A DNA stretch of 64,000 bases, taken from Gymnorhina tibicen. Lineage: Eukaryota; Chordata; Aves; Passeriformes; Artamidae. Both the position numbers and the translations under genes were made by a program. Below the pieces are notes generated by a model, which saw only the letters and a program-made list of their open reading frames with translations, was not told where the DNA came from and did no database searches. Shown here in pieces: positions 37,001-49,000 of the stretch; position 1 is the stretch's first letter; each line of letters opens with the position of its first letter. Where the stretch lies: assembly GCA_013399875.1 (NCBI GenBank), contig VXAZ01004021.1:431267-495266 (forward strand), in the 5' to 3' direction.

Positions 37001-40000
37001 GCTGCCGGCCCCGCTGAAGGACGCGGTGGAGGTGTCCATGTGGAGGAAGTGCTACACCATGCCGGAGGTGAACGCAGCCCTCAGCAAGATCCAGCTGGTG
37101 GGCTATTCCCAGAAAATCGTGAGTACCTGGACAGCTGCCCTCAGGGCAACACCAACAGCTGTTCCCCAGCTCTTTTTCCCCCTCTAGATCCTGTGTAGGA
37201 TTTAGTTACCCTAACCTAAGCAAGCAGGACAGGATTATACAGACTGTCCCTCAGTCTGCCTCCCAGGAAGGGCTCTTGTTTGGTGAAATCAGGGAATATC
37301 CATTTGTTTCTCCTCTTCCTTGGGGAGGCCAATTTTAAGGCAGCGTGCCCTCAAATTTGGAGCTGATGGCTGGCCCACTGAGAGCTGGGAGGATGCAGGG
37401 AGTGAATGTATTCTCCCCGTCTCTAAGCCACATCCCCTTCCCAGCTCCCCTGTCTCACTTCTGGGAATCTTTTGAGTGCTTTAGCCTCCACTTTGTTTCA
37501 TACTGTAAATTAGGGATTGTAAACAAAACCTAATGGTTCAATGTGAACTTCAGAAACTCCTTTCCCAGGGCTCCCAGCTAACAGTTATTGTCTGTAATGC
37601 TGTTGACTATAATCCAGTGTAGCTTCCAGAACGAACTGAACCAACAATTGCATAGTCTGCAGATCCCGTATGGATTGTAGGCAGCGAGTGGGCCATGATC
37701 CCTGCTCTTGTGTGAGCCATGATACCTGGTTTTGTTGCTCAGAGGCCATAAAAAATAAAAATACGGGTTAAAGTAAGTTGTGACTCCTCATTATCCATAG
37801 ATTGTTACTGTTCATTTTTGACTGTCCTCACAGTGTGGATGCATCTCCCCTAATTTTAGATCTGTGCATCTAGCCAATCATTCCTTTATACTTACTGGGG
37901 GGAAAAAAAAACATATTTTTTTCTGTTCCCAAAGCTGACTTTTCAGATAATCAGACTTTAGAGCCTTGGCTTACACACTGTGAGGGATGAAGGCCCCCTG
38001 CCTTGTTTTTCAAGGCATCCAAATATGTATTGAAATACTAGAAAAGTCATTAGTATTGCATGAATCAGATGCTTGTTCTATTATTCAGTAACCAGAAGGT
38101 GGATCACATTGGGGAGGTCTGTACATGAAGGCTGATTTTCCTTTCTCCAACCAAGTATTCCACATTCCTGGGTACAGATAAAGGAATACACTTCCTAATG
38201 ACAGCTGGAAAGGAGGCAACTGTCAGGTTGCTCACACTGAAACTGAAATGGGGATTGAGTTTGCAGGGTGTTGTTGCTAAATCACCAGCAGGTAGCATTT
38301 AAAAAGAAATAAAGTTAGAAAGTGAGTGAGTTTGAGGTTAAGTTTGTTTCCCACGGTAAAATTTGCAACTCAAGCAGGGTTTTATGTCAGTAGAGAAATA
38401 CTTGTCCTTCCTTCTCTCCTGCTGGCCAATACCAGTTTAATTTGGCTAAAGGAGAAGAGAGTCTTCAAAAATGTAAAGCTCCCACAAACTTCTTCAGTAC
38501 AGCAGAGGCAGGCAGAGCATCAAGACCCTGGTTGATTCCTTCATTTTGAGGCATTGTTCAGTGTGAACTCAGATGCCATAAAATCCACATGGAACAGAGA
38601 CTTTACGGAGGCCCTGCCTCAGGAAAAGCTTTTCTCAGAGCGTGTGTCCTGCTGGACATGGGTAGGTAAAACCAGCAGATGTAATTCTCAGGATAACAGC
38701 TTCGCAAAGGCTTTGAGCAACAGAACTGCTTTTAGAATTCGTATCACTGATGCTAAAATGACCTGTCCTGACTTCTTTTGGGGCTCTCTCAAGTTAATGT
38801 CTCTCACTTTGTGTTTCAGGAGCTGTTTGGTGCTGTGCAGGTCACCCCTCTGAGCTCGGGCTACGCTCTTGGGAGTTCCAATTGGATTATCCAGTCACAC
38901 TATGAAAAGGTTTCTTATGTTTCAGGATCTTCTCTGCTTACAACACACCCTCAGGTACAGCCGCTGACTCTTCTTAGTCTCTTTAGGGGAAACTGTCTCT
39001 GCTCAAAAAAAAAGGGGTTTTTCCTGCTGGGATCAGGTTTAGGATAGAGGCCATACTCAGGTAAGTGTGTTAGCAGTGCCTGGACTTAATGGGCATTGAT
39101 AAGACATACCCTGACAAGTGACAGGTGTCAATAGTTGCTAAGGGAGGATAACTAAAATGCTTCGTTATTGGTGATTTGTTGTTAACTTAAAACTGTGAAA
39201 TTGTCTTTCACTCTAAAGAGGAAATTTTCAACAGAGTTAAACAAAAGAGCATTAGTGACTTTTTTAAAAATCCATATTTGACTGAAGAGTCTTCACAGAC
39301 AGTTCACAGACTGCTTTATATCACTTCTGAAACATCCTTCCTTGGGAGAAATGATAGCTCACTGGCTGCCAACTTTTCCACCCTTCTCTGCTAAGGGCAA
39401 AGTCTTTATAGTGCTGTAGATGTAATTTCCAGTAAATTAATTCTCTCTAGATCCATAAATTCTTAGTGCAAAGAATGGCTTGAAGTTCGCAGTGCCGTGC
39501 GCTTCAGAAGTTGTCAAAATAGTTAAAAGCATTATTGCAGGAGGTATTTAAAAATAATTTAGAAGATGTGTCAGGTTTTTGATCAGTAAGTGATTTCCCC
39601 CAAGGTGGGTGTCTGCTGGAGAGCTTTGCTTCTGAGCATCTCATCACTTAAAAGCTTGTTCTCAGCTGAGAAACTACAGTGGATAAATGATCCTTAATAG
39701 TAGGGCCATCCTTAGGTGTACAAAATGTATCAGAGCCTCTAAATCCCTGTTTCTCATCGGCCTCATTCCATCCTGGGCTGTGCTCTCTCATCCCCTCCTG
39801 GAGAAGGAGCAGCAAGATTTGACAATGTGTGAATGGAATGTTTCTGTTAGGAGAAACTTTGCCCTGTACGGAGTAATTTGGTAACTGAGAATGTTTTCTC
39901 CTCACTGACATGAAATGGTGACTCAGTTTATCAGGTGAGACTGGCCAGGCTTCATCATTTCCCAAAGGTGAACGTTTCTCTGGAAGCTTCTGGTAAAATC

Positions 40001-43000
40001 CCTGTTTTTAAAGAAATTAACTCCCAGTGGCAGGGAATGGGGTGTGAGTGAACTGTTCATGGGTTATGGGCTGCACTCCCTGCAGAGGTGGGAGCAGTCA
40101 GACAGGGCAGTTTTGAGCTTTAAAAGTGCAGGAAAAGGTACTGTGAACCTCCCTGAAACCTGAGGGACCTGCTCCATTTGCCAGCAGGAGATGGAACCTG
40201 GATTATCCACTCTGCTGACGGTGTTGCTTGTCCCACGTGCTTTCCACAGCCTCATTTTTTACCATCCAGTCCCTTGCACTTTGAGTAATTTTATCCTGAC
40301 ACATCTTTAGAAGGAATAGCTGAGCAGATAGTTAAAATCACATTCAGTTTGTACTTTCCTTGTCATTTACCACATCACAGATGTTACCCCGTATCATCAT
40401 CTTGCATTTGCTTCCAGATGCTTTTTGAAGACAATGGATAGTTTTTGTCCTGGGGTTAATCCCTGTGAGCACCAGCACAGGCTGCTACAATCTGCTGTTT
40501 CTGTATGTGGGGTTTGGGAGCTGCCAACCAGCTCTTCATCATCTCTTTGATGTCTGACAGACAATATGTAATGATAACAATATCTCAAGTGGCACAGAGT
40601 CAGAATTGTGAGCAACAAATCATTTTTTCCTCAGGGAGTGAAAAGTTGTTTGTCTGTCCTGTTTCTCCGTAGGATCATGGTGCAAAGTTCATCGTGAAAT
40701 TCCCTTTTTTTTAGCAGCGTGTGAAAACAGTCACTGGTTTTTGTTTCAAAAAGGATATCCTTTGAACATATCCAGAGCTTCTTTTCCAATGAATTGGGAG
40801 TTAGGCCTGGCACCATTAACTGTTCTCTGTTCTTCTGGCAGATGGTTCCTAGTGAAATTTTGCCTCCCCCTCTCCTGAGGCTGGAATTGACACCGTTGCC
40901 ACTGAAGTGGAGAACAGGAGTTGACAGCACAGGTTCAGACATGTCACTAAAAGCCTTTCAAGACATATTCTTTACATTAACCCACAAAAATCAATGCAGG
41001 CCCTCTCAGTGCAATGGCACCTGAAATTATGTGGATCTAATATGCCATAATCATGTACATTATCACAGGCAGATTCCATATTATTTTTTATTGCATTATT
41101 GGCATTTCATTTTCATGGACACACTACAGAGAGTCAAAGATTGTGATAAATCTCACGTGTCAGGTATGATCCTACAAGGGGGTGCACAGTTTAAACTTCT
41201 GTCAGAGTTGATATGAAATTCCCCTGCATGTTTAACAGAGCAGGGTCCTTCTCAACTGCTTCAGAATGGCTCTGGAGAGCTGTGAGCAGGGGAATTGACC
41301 TTACACTGGTCTTGGAGGTTCAGCAGAGGAAATCTCTTCATCTGTCTCTTCTGGCAGAAATCTTTCCTGGTTGGTGAGACTGCAGAGAGTTGTTTATTGA
41401 GAGTAAATAACCATAAAATACCACACAGCTGCCAGCAGTTGCCCACTTTTGCTTGATCAGTAGCTGTGGGAAGGGCATCCCAACCCAGAGTGAGACTCAA
41501 AAGCTACCTTTTCTCCATCTGCAGAGAGAGAAATGGGTTTTACCCTGTCAAGACTGGATCAGGCTAAATTTTCAGTATCAAGAATATGTATTTAGTATCA
41601 CACTAAAGTATAATTTCTGAATATCTACTTCCTGTTTGCTGATGCAGAGAGATGGGTTTGCATTTTCATTCTGCTTTAATAAAATACCAGTATAAAACAA
41701 GTTAGGTTTCCACAGAGGGAGGAATGTGAAGTATAAAGTGTTTGGTGACTGTGTCTGTCATGTCCTGCCTGGAGAAACTCTTCCCATTCCTGATTTTATT
41801 TCCCTGTGCTCCGTTCCAGCCCATGGACCAGGCTTCTCTTAAAAACAGCGACGTTCTCATCCTGACGGGGCTGACCCAAATCCCCACGGCCAACCCCGAT
41901 GGAATGGTGGGAGAGTTCTGCAGCAACCTGGGTAGGTCACTGAGAGAAATCTCCTGCCTGTTTTATCATCTTATTCATGGCTTCGGGTGGGAAATAATTC
42001 TGAGATTCCTGGAACTGAATAAGTTGTCCAGCTATAGCTCCTGGCATAAAACCACCTGTTTAGATTTTACGACGTGCTCCTGATGTCATTAATACAGTAA
42101 GTGCTTGGAGAGACACAAGTTGTACCTAAAATGTTTTGGAATGGAACGGGTATCATGAGATTTAATCATCTGCTGCTCCTGGTTTGCTAAGTATGTCACT
42201 TGGCTGCCAATAGGCTACGTGTTGCCTGGGCTTTGGATATTGTCCCCAGCTGAAATATTACTATTTCCTTCCTGTGTATCAGCCAGAGTGAACTCTTTAC
42301 ATGCTTTTTTATGACTTTCAGTTTTGAAAACAAGCACATCTGCTTCCCTTCTTACACCTGACTTTTAAATATATCAAAAGCAAACAGCACAATCTCTGTT
42401 TAAAAAAAAAAAAGTCAAGATATATTTATAGACCCCCAGAAATATAAAAACCTAATCAGACGCTTTCACAGCTGGAAAAGCTGATAATTGCAAAGCTGTG
42501 ATATCAGTGTGAATGGCAGCATTTTCCAGCCTGTTTGGAATGTCACATCCAGTGCTGTTCTCTCCTTTTCTCCCCTTCCCCCTGCTCAGTTCCTCTGTGC
42601 TCTCATCCTTCTTTCATCAAACCACTTTCCCATGTCTATCCTGCTCTGTGTTGCCTATTCTTTTATCAGAGATCTTCCCTTTACTTTAAATTCACTACTT
42701 TTTACAAATAAAAATAAAGAGCTTGCGATAGGAGGATCCTGACAAAGGTTACCAAAAGGCATGACAAGACTAAATCAGACTAAATTCCTGGTCTGGTGGA
42801 ATGAGTCCCTGCTCATGGCAGGGGGTTGGAACTGGATGATCCCTAAGGTCCCTTCCAACCCAATCCATTCAATGATCCTAAATATCTGTTAGTAGAGCAC
42901 GTTTTGGCATTTTATAAGAGTGATAATCATGGGTTTTACTAAAGATCCTCTCTGCCAACATCCTGGCTCCAGCAGGGACTGTGTGCAGATGCCTGGAGAA

Positions 43001-46000
43001 GAGCAGGAGAGCAGGGTGAGATTATAGGATACTTTCCTCTCATAATCTGTAAGTACTTTTATTTCAGGAATTTCCCAAATTAGACATCATTGTGTAGTTA
43101 ATGATGTCCAGTGGTTTTGTTCAACCTCCCCTTGAAGCTGAGTTGACACCTGTGACTTCCTTTCCTAAACGTGTGTTTTTACACGTGTGTGTGTGTGTGT
43201 ATTTCATCTGTGTTTTCATTGTTTTTAAACACTGTGAATTTTATTACCCTGTGAGCTGCCACAGATCAGCTCGGGTGACCTTGTTTTGGTCAATCCAGAT
43301 GTGCTGCCCTTCTCTGTCCCTCCTGGACCTTCACTGGGGTCACTGTCCCCCTGAGAGACAGTGGCACAATCCCCTCCTATCACGCTGAGTAAACAAGAGT
43401 GAGACTGTTAATTAAAATGCTTTTAAAAATTAAAGTCTTAGAGCTGTAGTTGGGCCAAAGCAGAATCCAGAAGTTGACTGTGTATAAATAAAGGTGTTAC
43501 ATGTGTCAGCGCAGGTGGCTGTTTGTCTGCACAACTCGTTCTGGGTTACAGAAACATTCTGAACTATTTTCAGGGTTTTGCAGGTCCTCAAGCCAGTTTC
43601 TGTCTTGAATGAGACAAACTCAGAGTAATGAAAAAATCATTAAAGACCAAAGGAAGATACATGCTTAGAATAATGCCATTGTAAGGATCTGGAATTTGAG
43701 TGGTACTTGCCAAAAACCAGCAATCTGAAGAAATTAAATAATTCTGTATTAATGCAGTTCTAAGGCTGTCTTTTACATGACACCAGCCATATTTATCTAC
43801 CCAACATCAGGAAAATAGAGAATCGGTTTTCTTTCAATATTTAAAAAAGCCCAAAAGCAATGTGTTGCTGGGAGAATCAATTGAATAGGCAAGCTGAGCA
43901 CAGCAGTTTTCATGTTTTTTCCCATTTCCAAAGTGTTCAGGGGAGTGCAGCTCAGAATACACAAGGTAAAAACTCCAAAGCAGACCAAAATGTACCAAAA
44001 ATGTGTATGAGGAGGTAGCAGCATGTTTGTGAAGGAGTGATGTGAAGCACAGAAATGGAAGTGGGAAAATTCCACCTCGATCTCTGTTTTCATCCCAGCA
44101 TGTGGAGCTGCAGCCCCGATTCCCAGGATTCCCAAGGCACACACGATTTCCTCCCCACACTCTGTGCCACCTCCAGCCTCCTCTCAGTTCACCCCAAACC
44201 CCTTTTTTCCCTGCTCAGCACTGCAGCACCAGCACTCTGCAGCTCAAGGAGAGCAGTTTTATTTCCACATTGCCTTGGGCACCAGCAGCAAAGCTGCCAG
44301 TCTGCCTGTGGGGACAGTTGGTGATATTTTGTGTGAGTGTGAGGCTCTGTGTGTTTATAGAGAGCAGAAAAGAGCACAGTTTGCTTTTTAGGTGCCAACT
44401 TGACCTTGTGGCAGCAGCTGTTGGGAAAGCAAGGATCTCTTTGTGAGTTGTAAACTGAACAACTTGTTATGGAGCTACTGAAGGAGACTAAATTTGAAAT
44501 GCCAGGATTATTATACAACTTTTATCAAGAGAGAGCATCCATCAGTCACCGAGATAAATTGGGCTTTAAACAGCTTTCAGATAGATGTGTCCTCTTACTG
44601 ACAACTCTGAAAAGTTGTTGTAGTGCTGCAGAGAGCCAGACTGGACCTGCTGCTTGTGTGGAAAGCAATATGCTTGGAAGGGTTTTCACCCTTGTTTTGC
44701 AGAAGCTGGGAAGAAGTTCTTACCCTTTGTAGAATCCTGGATCCCTGGCCTGGTGGGCACCTGGCTGGAATCATTCTCCCCTCCGTGGATTGTGATTTTA
44801 TATCCATTATTGCTCACCAGCTCTGTAGTTTTGCTGGGGACAGAAACTCAAGCGGACACCTCCTCCAAGACTTTACCCTCCGGTATTTCCTCTGTGGCTC
44901 CAGGAATCTTGAACTTGTGCTTGTTTTCAGCAGAAAAGGCTTGAGGTTTCCAGAGAACCAGTGGCTGTGGGGAAGGGAGAGCTGGGGATTCAGGCTGTAT
45001 GGGGTTTGGCATGGCCAGGTTTTGGTAGTGTGGGGCTACAGGGATGGTTTCTGTGAGTTTTCAGAAGTTTCCCCCGTCCCAGCTGGCTCCAGGATGGACC
45101 CTCTGCTGGCCAAGGCCAAGCCCATCAGAGGTGGCAGCACCTCTGGGATAACAGTGAAGAAGGGGAAAGAAGTTACTGTGCAGGAGCAATGGCAGCCCGG
45201 GAGGAGGAGAGTGAGGATATGTGAGGAGCAGCCCTCAGACCCCCAGGGCGGTGCAGGAGGGGCAGGAGCTGCTCCAAGCACCGGAGCTGAGATTCCCAGC
45301 CCAGAGTGCAGCCCATGAGGGCTCAGCGGAGAGCAGAGATCCACCTGCAGCCCCTGGAGACCCCACCCTGGAGCAGGGGGATGCCTGAAGGAGGCTGTGA
45401 CCCCATGGGAAGCCCACACTGGAGCAGGGTCCTGGCAGGACCTGTGCCCTGCGGAGAGAGAAGTAATAAATTAAACTGATTTCCACACATTGAGCCTGTT
45501 TTGCTCATGATGGAAATCAGTGATTGATCTCTGCCTGGTTTTAACTCTCCCCACAAGCTTTTTGTTACATTTTCTCCCCTGCCCAGCTGAGTGATAGAGC
45601 AGCTGTGGTGGGCACCTGGCCTCCAGTCAAGGAAAAAGCACCACAAAGGAATGGAACTCAAATTTTCTGTGGCCTGGTCACGTTCTTTTACCTCTATTCT
45701 GCATCCCATCCCTGGCCTGTGCACCATTCCTGCTGCAGTGGGTGTAGGTTTTTCCTTTTCTCTGCAGAATTTTTGGGTGTATAATGACTCAATGGAAATT
45801 CAGGTCGTGGAGCCAGAGCCTCAACTTCCCCCTCCAGATGGCTTTGAAAATCTTGTTCTTAACCTCCTCGTTGCTCTCTTCACATCCTGTTTACAGCTGG
45901 GACCGTTTAGATTTGCCCATGTGAGGGGGATAATGTCACACATGGCTGGGATGTTTGGGAACATCTCGAGTTCTGGACAAATGTCAACTATTGCCATTCA

Positions 46001-49000
46001 TATCCACAAATATTTTGATGGTATAGTTTGTATATGGCCTGGAGAAATAAATCCACTACCCTGCAGTTGTATTGTAAGTGATAAACAAGGGGCCTTTGAT
46101 CACCAGGTGTTGATAGCACCGTGTCATAGGCGCTGACTGCTGCAAGGAGTAAAACAAATGCATGTGAAAAACCCTACCAGGCTGTGCCTCTCCCTAAATT
46201 CTGTAAAACTTAAACATTCAGCCAGAAAAATCTTCCTTGAGGAAGATTTTGCCCCATCAGGGGCAAAAAGACCCTTAAAGTGCTAACTCCATACCCCAAC
46301 AAGGCTTGTAAAGAAATAGAAGTGAAGGAAGTGATCTGGGGGGAGATGCAATATTTGTGTTTCAGGCTCTTCCACAGCTTCTTGTGGAATGCTTGGTGCA
46401 TAATGTTACTGCTGCTGCACTGCAATTGGCAATAGATGGTTTTACCCCACGACCACAGGTGAAATTGCTCACTGAGCTGAACAAATATTTCTTCTTTCCC
46501 AGAAGGTGCAGAATTTTTGTAATTCATCCTGCCAAAAGAACACAATGTTTGCTCTCTGCTTGCTTTTGCTGTAGTGCTCAGATCTGTCTCAGTTACAGAG
46601 TAAACCTATTTTTCCTTTTTCTTCTCCTCATTTTTATCTAGTGCCATGCTGTCTGCAAGTTTTAAATTGTTCTTGTTGTATGGAAAGGACAGAAATATTT
46701 AGAGGTTTTAAAAAGGACAAACATTCCATCACCCATTTCTAGCTCTGAGGGCTGTTTGAAATAACCACACCTTCAGCCTTTCATCTGAAACCCAAGCACA
46801 GAACAGCTCACCACACGCAGTGCTTTTGGCTGAGACCTGGGAGCTGTTGTCCTTCCCCTCTGAGGGACAGCTGAGAGATGGAGCAGGGTTTATTTTGATA
46901 TTGAGGTGGTTTGTGTCACTCCTTTATCCTCCTGTGCCAGTGCACGGCCGCCCTCTCCTGTCAGGAGTTTTCCATCTGCTCAGGCTGTCATGTAAAGGAG
47001 TAGAACTGCTCCACTGAGCTTGGAGAAGGCAGGAAATAAATGTATTTAATGCTCAGAGGTTTTCTTCCCAACTCATGTGCATGTTTTGTTGTGCTAATTT
47101 ATGCAAAAGCTGCTTTTTTATATAATATTTGGATGAAAGGAATTTATTAAAAGTTTAAATACGAACCCAGTGAATTGATTTCTCTCATTGTCTCTCCCTC
47201 AGCCATGACTGTCCGGAATGGGGGAAATGTGCTGGTTCCCTGTTACCCCTCTGGAGTGATCTACGACCTGCTGGAGTGCCTCTATCAGTACATCGACTCT
47301 GCAGGCCTCTCCAACGTCCCCTTTTATTTCATCTCACCTGTTGCCAACAGCTCCCTGGAGTTCTCCCAGATCTTTGCCGAGTGGTAGGTGTGCCAGGGCA
47401 GCCCCACGTGCGCCCTCAGCTGTGGAAAGAGGCAGGTGCAGGTTATCTCCACCTGACAGATCCTAAAATCCACCTGATTGGGATTGTGAGCACATTCCTC
47501 GAGTCACCAGGGCGTGTGTGTGTATACGAACGTGTTCTGTAATTAGGGAAGGATCATTTCCTATAGAATGTGCAAACTCAAATAATCTCTGCTTTTTGGT
47601 GCTTGCACTAATGAGTAAATTATGTTCCTGACTTGAGTGAGTTTTAGCTGTGCCTGTGTGCAAGTCTTAGCCCCCCAAACTTTACCATGGTGTCCCTGGC
47701 TAAGCAAAGTAGAGTTTTCAGTGCTTAAACACTCCTCTGCAATACCCATTATGCAAGAAAAGGCCAGGGGTGTCCTGGGCTGCATGAGGCAGAGCAGAGC
47801 CAGCAGGTCAGGAGAGGAGATCCTGCTCTGCTCAGCACTGCTGAGGCCACATGGGCAGCGTTCTATCCAGTGCTGGGCTCCCCAGTACCAGAAGGATGTG
47901 GGATTTCTGGAACGAGGCCAGCACAGGGCCATGGAGATGAGGGGAGGCTGAGGGAGCTGGGATTTTCCAGCCTGGAGAGCAGAAGGCTCAGGGGGATCTC
48001 ATCATTGTGTGGAAACACCTGATGGGAAGTAATGAGGGTGAGGGATCAGTCTCTTCAGCAGGGCCCACTGGCAGAACAGATTCAAACACGTGAAATTCCA
48101 CCAGGGTAGGGGATTTAAATGGCCAGAGGGCAGGGTTAGATGGGATTTTGGGAAGAAATGCTTCCCTGTAAGGGTGGGGAGGCCCTGGCACAGGGTGCCC
48201 AGAGAAGCTGTGGCTGCCCCTGGATCCCTGGAAATATTCCAGGCCAGGTTGGACAGGGCTTGGAACAACCTGGGTTGGTGGAAGGAGTCCCTGCCCATGG
48301 CAGGGGGTTTGGAACAGGAGGATCTTTAAGGCCCCTTCCCACCCAAACCATTCCATGATTCTGTGATTCTATGAAACACTGCAGCCTCTGTGCAGAGAGG
48401 CTGTGGAGACTTTGCTGTGGAGGCATCAAAATCCAGCTGGACACAGTCCTGGATGATCTGCTCTGCTGAGAGTGCTTGAGCAGGACTTGGACTTGATGAT
48501 CTCAGGAGGTCCCTCCCAACCTCAACCATTCTGTGATTCTGAGCCCTGGAAGGGAAAACCCAACCACTTGCAACTCTTCCCAAATTCTTACAAATGGAGA
48601 CATGCTCTAGAATATTAAATACAGTAAGGTAGCTTTTCTCTTCTTCCTCTCCGGATTTTGGAGTTCAGGAAAGAAAAGACAGGTCCTGGAAATCTTGTGT
48701 GAATTGATCTCTCAGGAGAATTGTAAAGAGGATTGAAATCTGGTGAATTTACATGTTAATGGAGGCAGAGGTTGAACGTCTGTAAAATAGAGGTTTGGGG
48801 TCAGAACTGGTTGATATTCAGGGATTCCAGCCTTTAATTCTACTTCTTACTCANATTCAGGGATTCCAGCCTTTAATTCTACTTCTTACTCAGCTAAAGG
48901 AAATGTCCTGCTCTTAGTATCCCTTCGACTTCATCAAAATTAGTTTGACCCAGGCTCATTTCTTTTTAATAAAGTGCAAGTATGAGCCAGGCAGTGTTTC

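Larger units (their letters stand above)
41932..47202 (+). other. INTS9: INTS9 intron 9
   Basis: It contains a CR1 tail at 42.8 kb, a short GT repeat at 43.2 kb, an ERVL-type solo LTR at 45.0-45.6 kb and two adjacent hairpins at 46.2 kb. Open frames of 231 and 181 codons at 44.6-46.1 kb cross the LTR boundaries and have no family match. Confidence 0.9.

Noticed and set aside
44623..45318. A 231-codon plus-strand open frame in intron 9
   Set aside because: It passes from unique intron into the solo LTR, so it is a chance fusion of unrelated sequence.
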